Position numbers and translations under genes: made by a program. Of a DNA stretch of 51,016 nucleotides, positions 25,606 to 32,782 are shown in pieces (the stretch's first letter is position 1; each line of letters starts with the position of its first letter). The stretch covers positions 1 to 51,016 of the forward strand of contig JAEZFF010000046.1 of NCBI GenBank assembly GCA_023417635.1, written 5' to 3'. The notes under the pieces are model-generated. The model searched no databases, was not told the DNA's origin, and saw nothing but the letters and a program-made list of their open reading frames with translations. The stretch is from Bacillota bacterium. GTDB taxonomy: Bacteria > Bacillota > Clostridia > Oscillospirales > Acutalibacteraceae.

Positions 25606-25956
25606 ATGGATTCCGAAAGACTGAAGCAGCTCCGCCGGGAACGCTGCCTAACACAGACGCAGCTAGCCCAACTGCTCAATATCTCCTCATCTGCCGTAGG
25701 GATGTACGAACAGGGCCGCCGCGAACCGGACGGCGCTCTGCTGGCGCGCATGGCAGCGGTGCTGCACTGCACAACGGACGAGTTGCTGGGCGTAGAGCAG
25801 CCGCATGAAGTTGGGGACGTGATTGACAGTTTTGCCCGTACACTGGAGCAGCAGCCGGGGCTGATGTTTCACGGTGCTCCTATGACAGCCACAGACCGTG
25901 AAAAGCTTGTGAATGCCATCCGCATTGCCGCCGCTATTTCTTCCGGTCGAAAGTGA
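25606..25956 (+). CDS. XRE family repressor (ImmR-like)
   Basis: A 116-residue regulator with a phage-repressor helix-turn-helix (residues about 7-62: RLKQLRRERCLTQTQLAQLL, then NISSSAVGMYEQGRREPDGA). A C-terminal helical part of about 50 residues could mediate dimerisation. The next gene encodes an ImmA/IrrE protease, and the genes overlap or abut. This is the arrangement of ImmR-ImmA in ICEBs1 and of many phage repressors, where the protease cleaves the repressor to induce the target operon. Here the target is most likely the divergent sigma-like pair, because the same palindrome occurs in both promoters. Confidence 0.9.
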   Translation: MDSERLKQLRRERCLTQTQLAQLLNISSSAVGMYEQGRREPDGALLARMAAVLHCTTDELLGVEQPHEVGDVIDSFARTLEQQPGLMFHGAPMTATDREKLVNAIRIAAAISSGRK

Positions 25957-25970
25957 ACGGCGGTACTGAT

Positions 25971-26426
25971 ATGGAAAAAATACAGAAAACAGCAGACCAC
26001 CTGGTCGAAAGATTCGGTACGACCTCGCCTTTCGAGCTGTGCGACTTTCTGCGGATTCCCGTGTTTATGTTCGACCTTCCCGAAAGCGTGCGCGGCCTCA
26101 GCTTGCAGAAGGTAGACGGCAGCCCTTTAATCCTGCTGAACCAGACACTCGGCGAGTGGGAAAAACGTTACTGCTGTGCGCATGAACTGGGGCATGAATT
26201 GCTGCACAAAGGCCTGAATGCGCAGGCAATCGCCGATCGAACCAACCTGTGCGTTCCACGGCTTGAGAAAGAAGCGGATTATTTTGCCGCATGCCTCCTA
26301 ATAGACCCTTCCCTCCCGGAATGGAGCGAAAGCTACAATCCGCTTACTCTGCAGCAAATAGCCTGCCTTTCGGGCCTTCCGGAAAAGATTGTCGTTCTCT
26401 GGCACGATTCTTCCGGAAAAAAATAA
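25971..26426 (+). CDS. ImmA/IrrE family metallo-endopeptidase
   Basis: A 151-residue cytoplasmic zinc protease. The active site reads CAHELGHELLHKG (HExxH about residues 72-76), followed by a conserved region with EKEADYFAACLL that provides the third ligand. In ICEBs1 and Deinococcus, relatives cleave a cognate XRE-type repressor. I place the start at ATG 25971, which has GGCGG upstream. GTG 25953 overlapping the repressor stop (GTGA) is a real alternative and would add six residues. It is encoded directly after the XRE gene and ends in a strong terminator. Confidence 0.9.
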   Translation: MEKIQKTADHLVERFGTTSPFELCDFLRIPVFMFDLPESVRGLSLQKVDGSPLILLNQTLGEWEKRYCCAHELGHELLHKGLNAQAIADRTNLCVPRLEKEADYFAACLLIDPSLPEWSESYNPLTLQQIACLSGLPEKIVVLWHDSSGKK

Positions 26427-26430
26427 GCGT

Positions 26431-26467
26431 AAAAATGGCGGTGTGGTTTTCCACACCGCCATTTTTT
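26431..26467. terminator. Strong bidirectional terminator after the ImmA-like gene
   Basis: Perfect 16-bp stem (26431-26446 with 26451-26466) closed by a TTTT loop. The core is GGCGGTGTGG/CCACACCGCC, with A and T runs at its ends. It serves both the ImmA-like gene and tadA. Confidence 0.9.
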
Positions 26468-26482
26468 CTTTCCCATGCCGCA

Positions 26483-26956
26483 TCAACGGCCCTTTTTCCT
26501 CAGATTCCGGAAAAAATCCGTCAGAAGCGCCGCGCTTTCTTCTGCAAGCACTCCGCTTACAACTTCCGGCTTGTGGTTGTAAGGCAGGTCAAACAGATTG
26601 ACAACCGAGCCGCAGGAACCGGCCTTTTTGTCACACGCGCCAAAAACGATGCGTGGGATACGGGCATTAATAATTGCACCCGCGCACATGGGGCAAGGCT
26701 CCAGTGTTACAAAGAGCTCGCACTGCCAAAGACGCCAGCCCCCAAGCGCACGGCAGGCTCCGTCAATTGCTTCCAGCTCCGCATGGCAAAGCGCATTTTT
26801 CGCGCCTTCACGCCGGTTGCACCCGCAGGCCACAACTTCTTCCCCACGCACAATCACAGCGCCAACCGGGACTTCACCCTTTTCCGCAGCCTTCCGGGCA
26901 AGCTCCAGCGCCTGCCGCATGAAGCATTCATCGCGCGTCTTTTCCGCCTCAGACAT
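26483..26956 (-). CDS. tadA: tRNA-specific adenosine deaminase TadA
   Basis: A 157-residue deaminase that converts adenosine 34 to inosine in tRNA-Arg(ACG). The zinc site is complete: HAE in ALCHAELEAI and PCPMC in TLEPCPMCAGAI. The substrate-recognition tail has GSCGSVVNLFDLPYNHKP. The frame is open to 27124, but the family start is ATG 26956 (MSEAEKTRDE), which overlaps the upstream CPBP gene by eight bases. That overlap indicates co-transcription. Confidence 0.94.
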   Translation of the reverse strand: MSEAEKTRDECFMRQALELARKAAEKGEVPVGAVIVRGEEVVACGCNRREGAKNALCHAELEAIDGACRALGGWRLWQCELFVTLEPCPMCAGAIINARIPRIVFGACDKKAGSCGSVVNLFDLPYNHKPEVVSGVLAEESAALLTDFFRNLRKKGR

Positions 26957-27968
26957 GGTATAGCCTATAAATAGAAGAAACGACGGCGTAAAGGATGAAA
27001 ACAATTCCGCCAAAACTTCCAAGTGCCGCACCAAAGCGCGAAGAAAACGAGAGAGCTGTTTTTTTCTCCGGGCCGGAAACCAGAAGATGTTTAACTGCAA
27101 GAATGATGACGGCAACCACACCAAGCACCAGAATCAGCATGGACATAAACCCGTTCAGCCAGAGCGAAGCGTTCTTTCCATAAAAACGCGTAGCCATTTC
27201 ATACAGGACGGAAAGCCCGTTATTCACCATATGAATCAGGATGGAAGGCAGAAGCGAATTTGTGCGCACGGCAACATAACCAAGTGCCAGACCGCAGAGA
27301 AACGCAAAAACCATCTGAATAAAGTTTCCGTGGTAGAAGCCGAACAGCATGGCGGAAAACACCACTGCCAGCCCATCGCCCCAGCGGCGCAGGCTCTGAA
27401 GAATCACGCCGCGGAACATCATTTCTTCTACAAGCGGCGGTATTAAAACAACATTGATAAAGTAAAGAAACAGCACCTGCGGATTGTTGGTCAGCGGAGA
27501 TGTGGGCATCTCGCCGCTGAAACCAAAGGATTTTTGAATTTCGGAAACGGCATTGGCCGGAAAATTAGCAAGCAGGCAAACCATGCAGCCAAAAGCGACA
27601 AACAGAAGCGTCTCCCAAGCTTTCGTCTTATGAAAAGGCAGCCCCCTGGAAAGCGGAGTACGGGTCGCTGCAAAATAAATCAGTGCAGGTGCTGCCAGGC
27701 CAACCAGATAATCGGCACACGAAACCAGATAATAAACAACAGGCGGCAAACCGATAAACCCATCTGCCGTCGATTTGATATGATACCCCATTGACTTTAG
27801 AAAAAACAAGCTGATTCCCGGAAGAAGCCACGACATAAGAAAAATTCCAATCAGCGCCGCCCAGCAAACGCCGTTTGCTGTTCTGCGCAGTTGCCTGCGT
27901 TCCTCGAAAAGAGCCGCGAAATACGGCGGGCGGTAATTATTGTAAGGGCCTCCGGCTGTTACATACAT
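26949..27968 (-). CDS. CPBP family intramembrane metalloprotease (Abi/Rce1-like)
   Basis: A 339-residue membrane protein with about eight hydrophobic segments. The catalytic motifs are EEMMFRGVI (E181-E182, R186), a second motif FGFYHGNFIQMVFAF, and the third with H in SILIHMVNNG. Members cleave prenylated or signal-like substrates within the membrane, and some confer bacteriocin self-immunity. ATG 27968 has AGGAGA eight bases upstream; the ATG two codons earlier is too close to that site. The downstream tadA overlaps by eight bases. The substrate is unknown. Confidence 0.9.
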   Translation of the reverse strand: MYVTAGGPYNNYRPPYFAALFEERRQLRRTANGVCWAALIGIFLMSWLLPGISLFFLKSMGYHIKSTADGFIGLPPVVYYLVSCADYLVGLAAPALIYFAATRTPLSRGLPFHKTKAWETLLFVAFGCMVCLLANFPANAVSEIQKSFGFSGEMPTSPLTNNPQVLFLYFINVVLIPPLVEEMMFRGVILQSLRRWGDGLAVVFSAMLFGFYHGNFIQMVFAFLCGLALGYVAVRTNSLLPSILIHMVNNGLSVLYEMATRFYGKNASLWLNGFMSMLILVLGVVAVIILAVKHLLVSGPEKKTALSFSSRFGAALGSFGGIVFILYAVVSSIYRLYHV

Positions 27969-28060
27969 GAGCATTTTCTCCTGACTGAACTAAAATGAAA
28001 GCAGATTTTATATAAAGTTTCTGACTTCCGGTAAAATTTAAAAAAGCGGCTGAAAGTTCT

Positions 28061-29080
28061 TTATGAACCCAGGCTGCTGTAAACCGTAATGGCATCTTTA
28101 ATTTCTGCGCGGTAAAGGTTTTTCGCCCCTGCTGTAACCAAAATATATTCTTTTCCGTTAAAGGATGCAAGGCTTGCCAGGCAAAGCCCAGCCTCATCTG
28201 TGTAGCCGACTTTTCCGCCAAGGATGGTTGCCTTCCCCGCCTGATTGCTTTTTAGACAGCGGAACATGGTACTTTCAAAAGAAATGCCATCCGCGTGCTT
28301 ATTCGTCGGTGAAGTGGTGTAGCGCGGCGTTGTAAAGACGCTGCGAAACGTGCTGTTTTTCAAGGCATAGTATAAAACGGCAGCAATGTCTTTCACGGTA
28401 GAGTAGTGCTGTGCGTCGTACAGACCCGTCGTATTAACAAAATGTGTGTTTGTCATGCCCAGCACGGCGGCCTTGCGGTTCATGGCGGCAGCAAGACCTG
28501 CTTCGGAGCCTTCCAGCTGGTCAGCAAGCCCGGCACAGCACTCCGCGCCGCTCGGAAGGATCGCTCCATAAAGCAAGTCATGCATTGTCACTTGTTCATC
28601 CGGCACGAAGCCAGCCATAGAGGCATCTTCCTCATACATCTTATCAAAAATAGGCTTTGGCAAAGTGACCTTTTCATGCAGATCTTTTGCTTCTTCTATG
28701 GCAACAATGGCCGTCATAATTTTCGTCATGGAAGCCGGGTAAATCTTTTTCTCCGCATTCTTTTCCAGCAGAACTGTCCTGTCATCTGCACAGATCAAAA
28801 TGGCGGCGGGACTGTAAATACTTTTTTTCAACTTCTCCGAATCTTTCACGACAGCCGGGTCCGGTTTTGCAGTAAACCGGACAGTTTCATCCGGTTTACT
28901 TGAAACAGGGGCAGCTGAAGACAGATTTTTCTTTTTTTGAACTGATGCCTTAGCCTGCGGCACATCATTCATGCACGCGCTTGTTTTTTCCCCCGCCAGC
29001 ACATGGAAGGCAAAGAAGCACACTGCTAACGCCATTGCAGCTAAAATGCCCGCAGTTGTCTTCCGGTTTTTGCAGTTCAT
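28061..29080 (-). CDS. D-alanyl-D-alanine carboxypeptidase-like protein (S11, DacF-type) with altered motifs
   Basis: A 339-residue exported PBP-type protein. An N-terminal membrane segment/signal (about 11-30) precedes a Ser/Lys-rich linker (about 40-85) and an S11 peptidase domain. The active serine motif SxxK is intact (SMTK, about 117-120). The second motif is SGA (about 177-179) rather than SGN, and the third is KVG (about 290-292) rather than KTG. The enzyme would trim the terminal D-Ala of peptidoglycan stem peptides. The two substitutions suggest altered specificity or weak activity. There is no obvious C-terminal amphipathic anchor domain. Consensus promoter at 29143-29171. TTG 29083 is an alternative start. 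Confidence 0.88.
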   Translation of the reverse strand: MNCKNRKTTAGILAAMALAVCFFAFHVLAGEKTSACMNDVPQAKASVQKKKNLSSAAPVSSKPDETVRFTAKPDPAVVKDSEKLKKSIYSPAAILICADDRTVLLEKNAEKKIYPASMTKIMTAIVAIEEAKDLHEKVTLPKPIFDKMYEEDASMAGFVPDEQVTMHDLLYGAILPSGAECCAGLADQLEGSEAGLAAAMNRKAAVLGMTNTHFVNTTGLYDAQHYSTVKDIAAVLYYALKNSTFRSVFTTPRYTTSPTNKHADGISFESTMFRCLKSNQAGKATILGGKVGYTDEAGLCLASLASFNGKEYILVTAGAKNLYRAEIKDAITVYSSLGS

Positions 29081-29142
29081 CAATCCGTATTCTCCCCACT
29101 CGGCCGGCAGTCACAGCCGGCGCTATATTCCTAATAAATGAT

Positions 29143-29171
29143 ATAATAAATCTTTAATGCACTATTGTCAA
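29143..29171 (-). promoter_or_regulatory. Promoter of the DacF-like gene
   Basis: Minus strand: -35 TTGACA (29171-29166), 17-base spacer, -10 TATTAT (29148-29143). Confidence 0.75.
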
Positions 29172-29224
29172 CTGAAGATAATGGCACTGTTCTTACTTCC
29201 CGCCAGCATCAAAATGTATAAAAA

Positions 29225-29254
29225 AGCTCCCGGGAACACTACGTTCCGGGAGCT
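29225..29254 (-). terminator. Terminator of tRNA-Thr
   Basis: Stem AGCTCCCGGGAAC (29225-29237) with GTTCCGGGAGCT (29243-29254), one bulged base. On the minus strand it is followed by a T run right after the tRNA 3' end. Confidence 0.85.
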
Positions 29255-29260
29255 TCACCT

Positions 29261-29336
29261 TGGAGCTACTGGTCCGACTCGAACGGACGACCTGCGCATT
29301 ACGAATGCGCTGCTCTACCAACTGAGCCACAGTAGC
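29261..29336 (-). tRNA. tRNA-Thr (anticodon CGU)
   Basis: A 76-nt cloverleaf on the minus strand. The 7-bp acceptor is GCTACTG/CAGTAGC, the D-loop has TCAGTTGGTAGAG, and the anticodon stem GCGCA/TGCGC encloses TTCGTAA (anticodon CGT, reading ACG). The T-arm is GTCCG TTCGAGT CGGAC, and the CCA end is encoded. It has its own consensus promoter and terminator. Confidence 0.97.
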
Positions 29337-29355
29337 AAAAACTGCTGACTAAGTA

Positions 29356-29384
29356 ATTATACTAAATTCATGCAGCTTCGTCAA
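29356..29384 (-). promoter_or_regulatory. Promoter of tRNA-Thr
   Basis: Minus strand: -35 TTGACG (29384-29379), 17-base spacer, -10 TATAAT (29361-29356). Confidence 0.8.
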
Positions 29385-29422
29385 GGGTTTTTCACGAAAA
29401 AAGGCTTTTTCGGCCGCGCGGC

Positions 29423-30238
29423 TCAATGCGCCAGCAGAAAATACGCCAGCACGGCCGCACCAAGCGCTATGCGATAATAGCCAAAGGGCTTAAAGTTATG
29501 CTTTTTCACATAACCTACAAGGAAACGGATGGCTGCGATTGATACGAGGAAAGAAACCACAACGCCCGTAAGAAGTACGGCGGCTTCCATCGGCGTATAA
29601 TGCAGGCCGAATTTTATCAGTTTCACAAGGCTCGCGCCAAACATTGTTGGGATGGCAAGGAAAAATGTAAATTCCGCCGCGGTTCCGCGGGAAATGCCAA
29701 TCAGCAGAGCGCCGAGTATTGTCGCGCCGGAGCGGGATGTGCCCGGAATCAACGCAAGCGCCTGAAAAAGGCCAATCACAAACGCGGATTTGTAGTCAAT
29801 CTGCGGAATCGTGCGAATGGACGGAACCCGGTTTTTGTTCCAGTTTTCCACAACAATGAAAAGGACACCGTAAAGGATCAGCGTAACAGCAACGGTCTTA
29901 TAATTGTAGAGAGCCGCGTCAATTTTATTGTTGAACGGCACAAGCGGTATCAGCGGCAAGCAGGCGACGATTACTTTTTTCCAAAGAGAATACGTATCTT
30001 TCTTTTCCTGCCGCGATTTTTTGCCGGAGAACGGGTTCAGCTTATGGAAGTACAAAACTACGACGCCCATAATGGCGCCAAGCTGAATCACAACGCGAAA
30101 CATTTCCATAAAGTTCGCCGACATATTAAGGTGAACGAAGTTTTCCAGAAGGATTAGGTGGCCGGTGCTGCTGATTGGCAGCCACTCCGTTATGCCTTCA
30201 ATGATGCCAAATAGAATCGCTTTTAAAATCTCAGCCAT
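29423..30238 (-). CDS. uppP: Undecaprenyl-diphosphatase UppP (BacA)
   Basis: A 271-residue membrane enzyme that dephosphorylates undecaprenyl pyrophosphate to recycle the lipid carrier of cell-wall synthesis; overexpression is known to confer bacitracin resistance. The conserved active-site blocks are present: GIIEGITEWLPISSTGHLIL at the N-terminus and LALIPGTSRSGATILGALL in the middle. The C-terminal VGYVKKHNFKPFGYYRIALG is also typical. Length and membrane profile fit the family. It is monocistronic, with its own promoter at 30293-30321. Confidence 0.97.
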   Translation of the reverse strand: MAEILKAILFGIIEGITEWLPISSTGHLILLENFVHLNMSANFMEMFRVVIQLGAIMGVVVLYFHKLNPFSGKKSRQEKKDTYSLWKKVIVACLPLIPLVPFNNKIDAALYNYKTVAVTLILYGVLFIVVENWNKNRVPSIRTIPQIDYKSAFVIGLFQALALIPGTSRSGATILGALLIGISRGTAAEFTFFLAIPTMFGASLVKLIKFGLHYTPMEAAVLLTGVVVSFLVSIAAIRFLVGYVKKHNFKPFGYYRIALGAAVLAYFLLAH

Positions 30239-30292
30239 GAATCAATCACCTGCAATTCAGTTATTCCTGCCGCCTTATGCAGCAGCGGCTTC

Positions 30293-30321
30293 ATTATACG
30301 GGATATTGCCTGCGAATACAA
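30293..30321 (-). promoter_or_regulatory. Promoter of uppP
   Basis: Minus strand: -35 TTGTAT (30321-30316), 17-base spacer, -10 TATAAT (30298-30293). Confidence 0.7.
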
Positions 30322-30386
30322 AGCGGAATATGGGGGATTTCGTCATTGTGTTTTTACGGGCAAATTCGCGTTTTAGCAATTATAAA

Positions 30387-30415
30387 TTGTTTCTTTTTCT
30401 AAAATATGTTATATT
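30387..30415 (+). promoter_or_regulatory. Promoter of the P-loop kinase gene
   Basis: -35 TTGTTT (30387-30392), 17-base spacer, -10 TATATT (30410-30415). Confidence 0.5.
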
Positions 30416-30473
30416 GAATTGGAATACAGTTAACCAATGAATTGATTAAAAAAGAATCGAGCTGAGAAAAACG

Positions 30474-31067
30474 ATGAAAAGGCTGATTTTAGTAACCTCA
30501 CCGCCGGCCTGCGGAAAAACCTACATTTCTAAAAAGCTGGCTGAAAATCTGAAACACGTCGTGTACCTTGACAAAGACACGCTCATAGGACTTTCGAACG
30601 TCGTCTTCGATGTAGCAGGGCAGGAACGGAACCGAAGCTCGGCATTCTTTGAAAAGTACATTCGGAACCCAGAGTACGACGTGATTGTCGCCCTGGCGCT
30701 GGAAGCGCTTCAGTATGACGATATTGTTCTGATTAACGCGCCGTTTTCGCGGGAAGTGCGAAGCCAGGACTATATGAACGGCCTGAAGGAAAAGCTGAAA
30801 AAATACGGCGCACATCTTACGGTAGTCTGGGTAGAAACTTCGCTGGAAGTGTGCAGGCAGCGTATGGCTGCGCGTAATTCTGACCGCGACACCTGGAAGC
30901 TTGCGCACTGGGATGAATACATTGCAACACAGGATTTCAGCATCCCGAAAAATCTGGATGACCCCGCTGTGATTGATGACCTTTTGGTCTTTCAAAATTC
31001 ATCCGACGAGGAATATGCGGACTCCATGAAAAAAATTCTGGGCATTATTGAAAATCCAAGCACGTGA
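30474..31067 (+). CDS. P-loop NTPase / small-molecule kinase-like protein (AAA_33 type)
   Basis: A 197-residue cytoplasmic protein beginning with a beta strand and a Walker A loop SPPACGKT (residues about 9-16). A conserved Asp follows in YLDKDTLIG, then a second strand DDIVLINAPF, and a lid-like region with VETSLEVCRQRMAARNSDRD. This pattern is that of small kinases related to chloramphenicol phosphotransferase, zeta toxins and polynucleotide kinases. No antitoxin-like gene lies next to it, so a toxin role is not indicated. The substrate is unknown. It is flanked by its own promoter and a terminator. Confidence 0.8.
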   Translation: MKRLILVTSPPACGKTYISKKLAENLKHVVYLDKDTLIGLSNVVFDVAGQERNRSSAFFEKYIRNPEYDVIVALALEALQYDDIVLINAPFSREVRSQDYMNGLKEKLKKYGAHLTVVWVETSLEVCRQRMAARNSDRDTWKLAHWDEYIATQDFSIPKNLDDPAVIDDLLVFQNSSDEEYADSMKKILGIIENPST

Positions 31068-31082
31068 TTTTACGCTGTTTCT

Positions 31083-31114
31083 GCCTGTTCGGCTAAACCG
31101 GGCAGGCGTTTTTT
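31083..31114 (+). terminator. Intrinsic terminator after the kinase gene
   Basis: GCCTG (31083-31087) pairs with CAGGC (31103-31107), with an inner GG/CC extension, followed by GTTTTTT. Confidence 0.75.
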
Positions 31115-31115
31115 A

Positions 31116-31144
31116 TTGACATTTGAAAGGTATCCGACTAAAAT
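31116..31144 (+). promoter_or_regulatory. Promoter of the hydroxyacid dehydrogenase gene
   Basis: -35 TTGACA (31116-31121), 17-base spacer, -10 TAAAAT (31139-31144). About 100 nt of leader precede ATG 31251, which has AGGAGG eight to ten bases upstream. Confidence 0.75.
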
Positions 31145-31250
31145 AATGAATAATCATACAGTGAAAAATTCAATGTGGGGGCTTTTCGCTGCATAATTTA
31201 CAGCTTTGAAAAACGTCAAGCTGAAATTAACTTAACAGGAGGTCATACAG

Positions 31251-32201
31251 ATGAAAACAAGAAAAGCAGGAGTGATTGGTCTTGGGCATGTTGGAGCCCA
31301 CGTGGCATACAGCATTGCCGTACAGGGAATCGTGGACGAAATTGTGCTGGTAGACCAAAACGAGAGCAAAGTTTCCAGCGAGTGCCAAGACTTAATGGAC
31401 AGCGTCGTCTACCTTCCCCACCGGGTAAAGGTTACTGTCGGCGGTTTTGCCGACTTAGGCGACTGCGACATTCTAATTAACAGCACCGGCAACATTGGCC
31501 TCCTTCGCAGCAGCAACAACCGCCTGATGGAAATGGACTTTACCATTGCGGCGGTAAACGGCTACGTGGATAAAATCAAAGCCTCTGGCTTTAACGGCGT
31601 ACTTATCAACATCACAAACCCCTGTGACATTGTCACCCGGCAGCTGGCACTTGGGCTTGGTCTTCCGCGCGGGCGTGTATTCGGCACCGGCACCGGCCTT
31701 GATACTGCCCGCCTGATTTCCACTCTGGCACAGCAGACCGGAATTGACCATAAATCCATCACGGCCTATATGCTCGGCGAACACGGCAGTGACCAGTTTG
31801 CGGCTTGGTCCTGTGTTTCTTTCCGCGGAAAACCGCTTGACGAATGGGCAAAAACCGACAAGCGTTTCCAGTTCGACCGCGATGAGATGCAGAAAACCGC
31901 TATTGCAGCAGGGTGGCGTACATTCAGCGGCAAATACTGCACAGAATATGCGATTGCAAGCACTGCGGCACGGATGGCGCACATCGTTCTGCACGATGAA
32001 AAGCAGATTATGCCTGCAAGCTGCGAGCTTTGCGGCGAATATGGAGAATCCGGGCTGTTCGCCGGAGTGCCTGCCATCCTCGGCGCGAACGGTGCGGAAG
32101 AAATTGTGGAGCTTCCCCTTGCGGCAGAAGAGCAGGCAAAGTTCCACCACTGCTGCACACAGATTAAAACCAATATGGAACATCTGAAAGACATCCACTG
32201 A
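31251..32201 (+). CDS. L-2-hydroxyacid dehydrogenase (L-lactate / L-2-hydroxyisocaproate type)
   Basis: A 316-residue NAD-dependent dehydrogenase of the LDH/MDH superfamily that interconverts a 2-oxoacid and an L-2-hydroxyacid. The Rossmann motif GLGHVG is at residues 10-15, and the NAD-specific Asp is in IVLVDQNE. The catalytic histidine is in MLGEHGSDQFAAWS, and the substrate-binding Arg lies in DTARL. STGNIGLL is closer to lactobacillal L-2-hydroxyisocaproate dehydrogenase than to classical lactate dehydrogenase. The true substrate may therefore be a branched 2-oxoacid from amino-acid fermentation, which is inference. It is monocistronic, with a consensus promoter. Confidence 0.9.
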   Translation: MKTRKAGVIGLGHVGAHVAYSIAVQGIVDEIVLVDQNESKVSSECQDLMDSVVYLPHRVKVTVGGFADLGDCDILINSTGNIGLLRSSNNRLMEMDFTIAAVNGYVDKIKASGFNGVLINITNPCDIVTRQLALGLGLPRGRVFGTGTGLDTARLISTLAQQTGIDHKSITAYMLGEHGSDQFAAWSCVSFRGKPLDEWAKTDKRFQFDRDEMQKTAIAAGWRTFSGKYCTEYAIASTAARMAHIVLHDEKQIMPASCELCGEYGESGLFAGVPAILGANGAEEIVELPLAAEEQAKFHHCCTQIKTNMEHLKDIH

Positions 32202-32782
32202 CAGCACCTGCAGAAAATTGCCTTCCTGCCAAGCAGGGAGCCGCTGTTTGCTGTACGGCGCAAACAGCAATTTCCTGTTGACACAGGCTTTCACTTATGT
32301 TAAGGTTATTCCGGAAGGATACGAGAGATCAGAGTCTTTCCCGCAATTTTTTGGACCACTCCAACAGGGAGTTAAGGCCATACGGACAGCCGGGTCCACT
32401 GCCGAACGGCAACTTTGTTGCCTTATTGATTGAGTTAAAAGCTCAAATTTTGTAAGTTGGTTCCTTTTAAAATCGAACCGCGCTTTTGTGCACAGACTTG
32501 TGAAACGGTCAATAAGAGTAGTAAAAGTGTAATTGCTATATAGACTCTGACAGTTCCAGCTTCTTTTGAATCAGAATAACAGCGGCCGCTGTTTTTATGC
32601 GGCCTTCTGCACGATGCTTTGGCGCGGTGCGGTTTTCTCCTTTTGAAGGTGAATTTCTGCACACACCGAAATCGGTACTTTCTTTCAAAATAAGACGCAA
32701 GCAGCACAAAATGCTGCCTGCGTTTTTTATTGCCTGTTGCAAGGGTGCAAAACCGGGAGCCAACCGTTTATGAGGTGAAAAG
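32202..32782 (+). promoter_or_regulatory. Long region before the polyamine operon, candidate attenuator leader
   Basis: 581 bases without a confident gene. Hairpin CTGTTTGC/GCAAACAG (32244-32267) may end the dehydrogenase transcript. TTGACA at 32278-32283 has only a weak -10 (TAAGGT, 17 bases on). Bases 32297-32455 form an ORF of 52 codons from ATG without a ribosome site, rich in TTA and AGG. Over the same stretch TGGACC/GGTCCA encloses ACTCC/GGAGT, and GGCAAC-TTT-GTTGCC follows. GGCCGC/GCGGCC (32584-32604) is another hairpin. A true terminator is at 32695-32728. No promoter is visible between it and ATG 32783, so the operon is probably transcribed through it. Confidence 0.45.
32695..32728 (+). 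terminator. Intrinsic terminator just upstream of the arginine decarboxylase gene
   Basis: ACGCA-GCAGCA (32695-32706) pairs with TGCTGC-TGCGT (32712-32723), one internal mismatch, loop CAAAA, tail TTTTTT. It ends 54 bases before the ATG of the first polyamine gene. Confidence 0.9.

Noticed and set aside
30474..31067. Zeta-toxin of a toxin-antitoxin pair
   Set aside because: The Walker A variant fits the broader kinase group, but there is no adjacent antitoxin-like gene and the gene is flanked by its own promoter and terminator.
32435..32707. Minus-strand frame of 90 codons with a hydrophobic stretch in the polyamine leader
   Set aside because: It starts within the terminator region, lacks a ribosome site, and most of it has unlikely composition. 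The hydrophobic segment probably reflects A/T-rich leader sequence.
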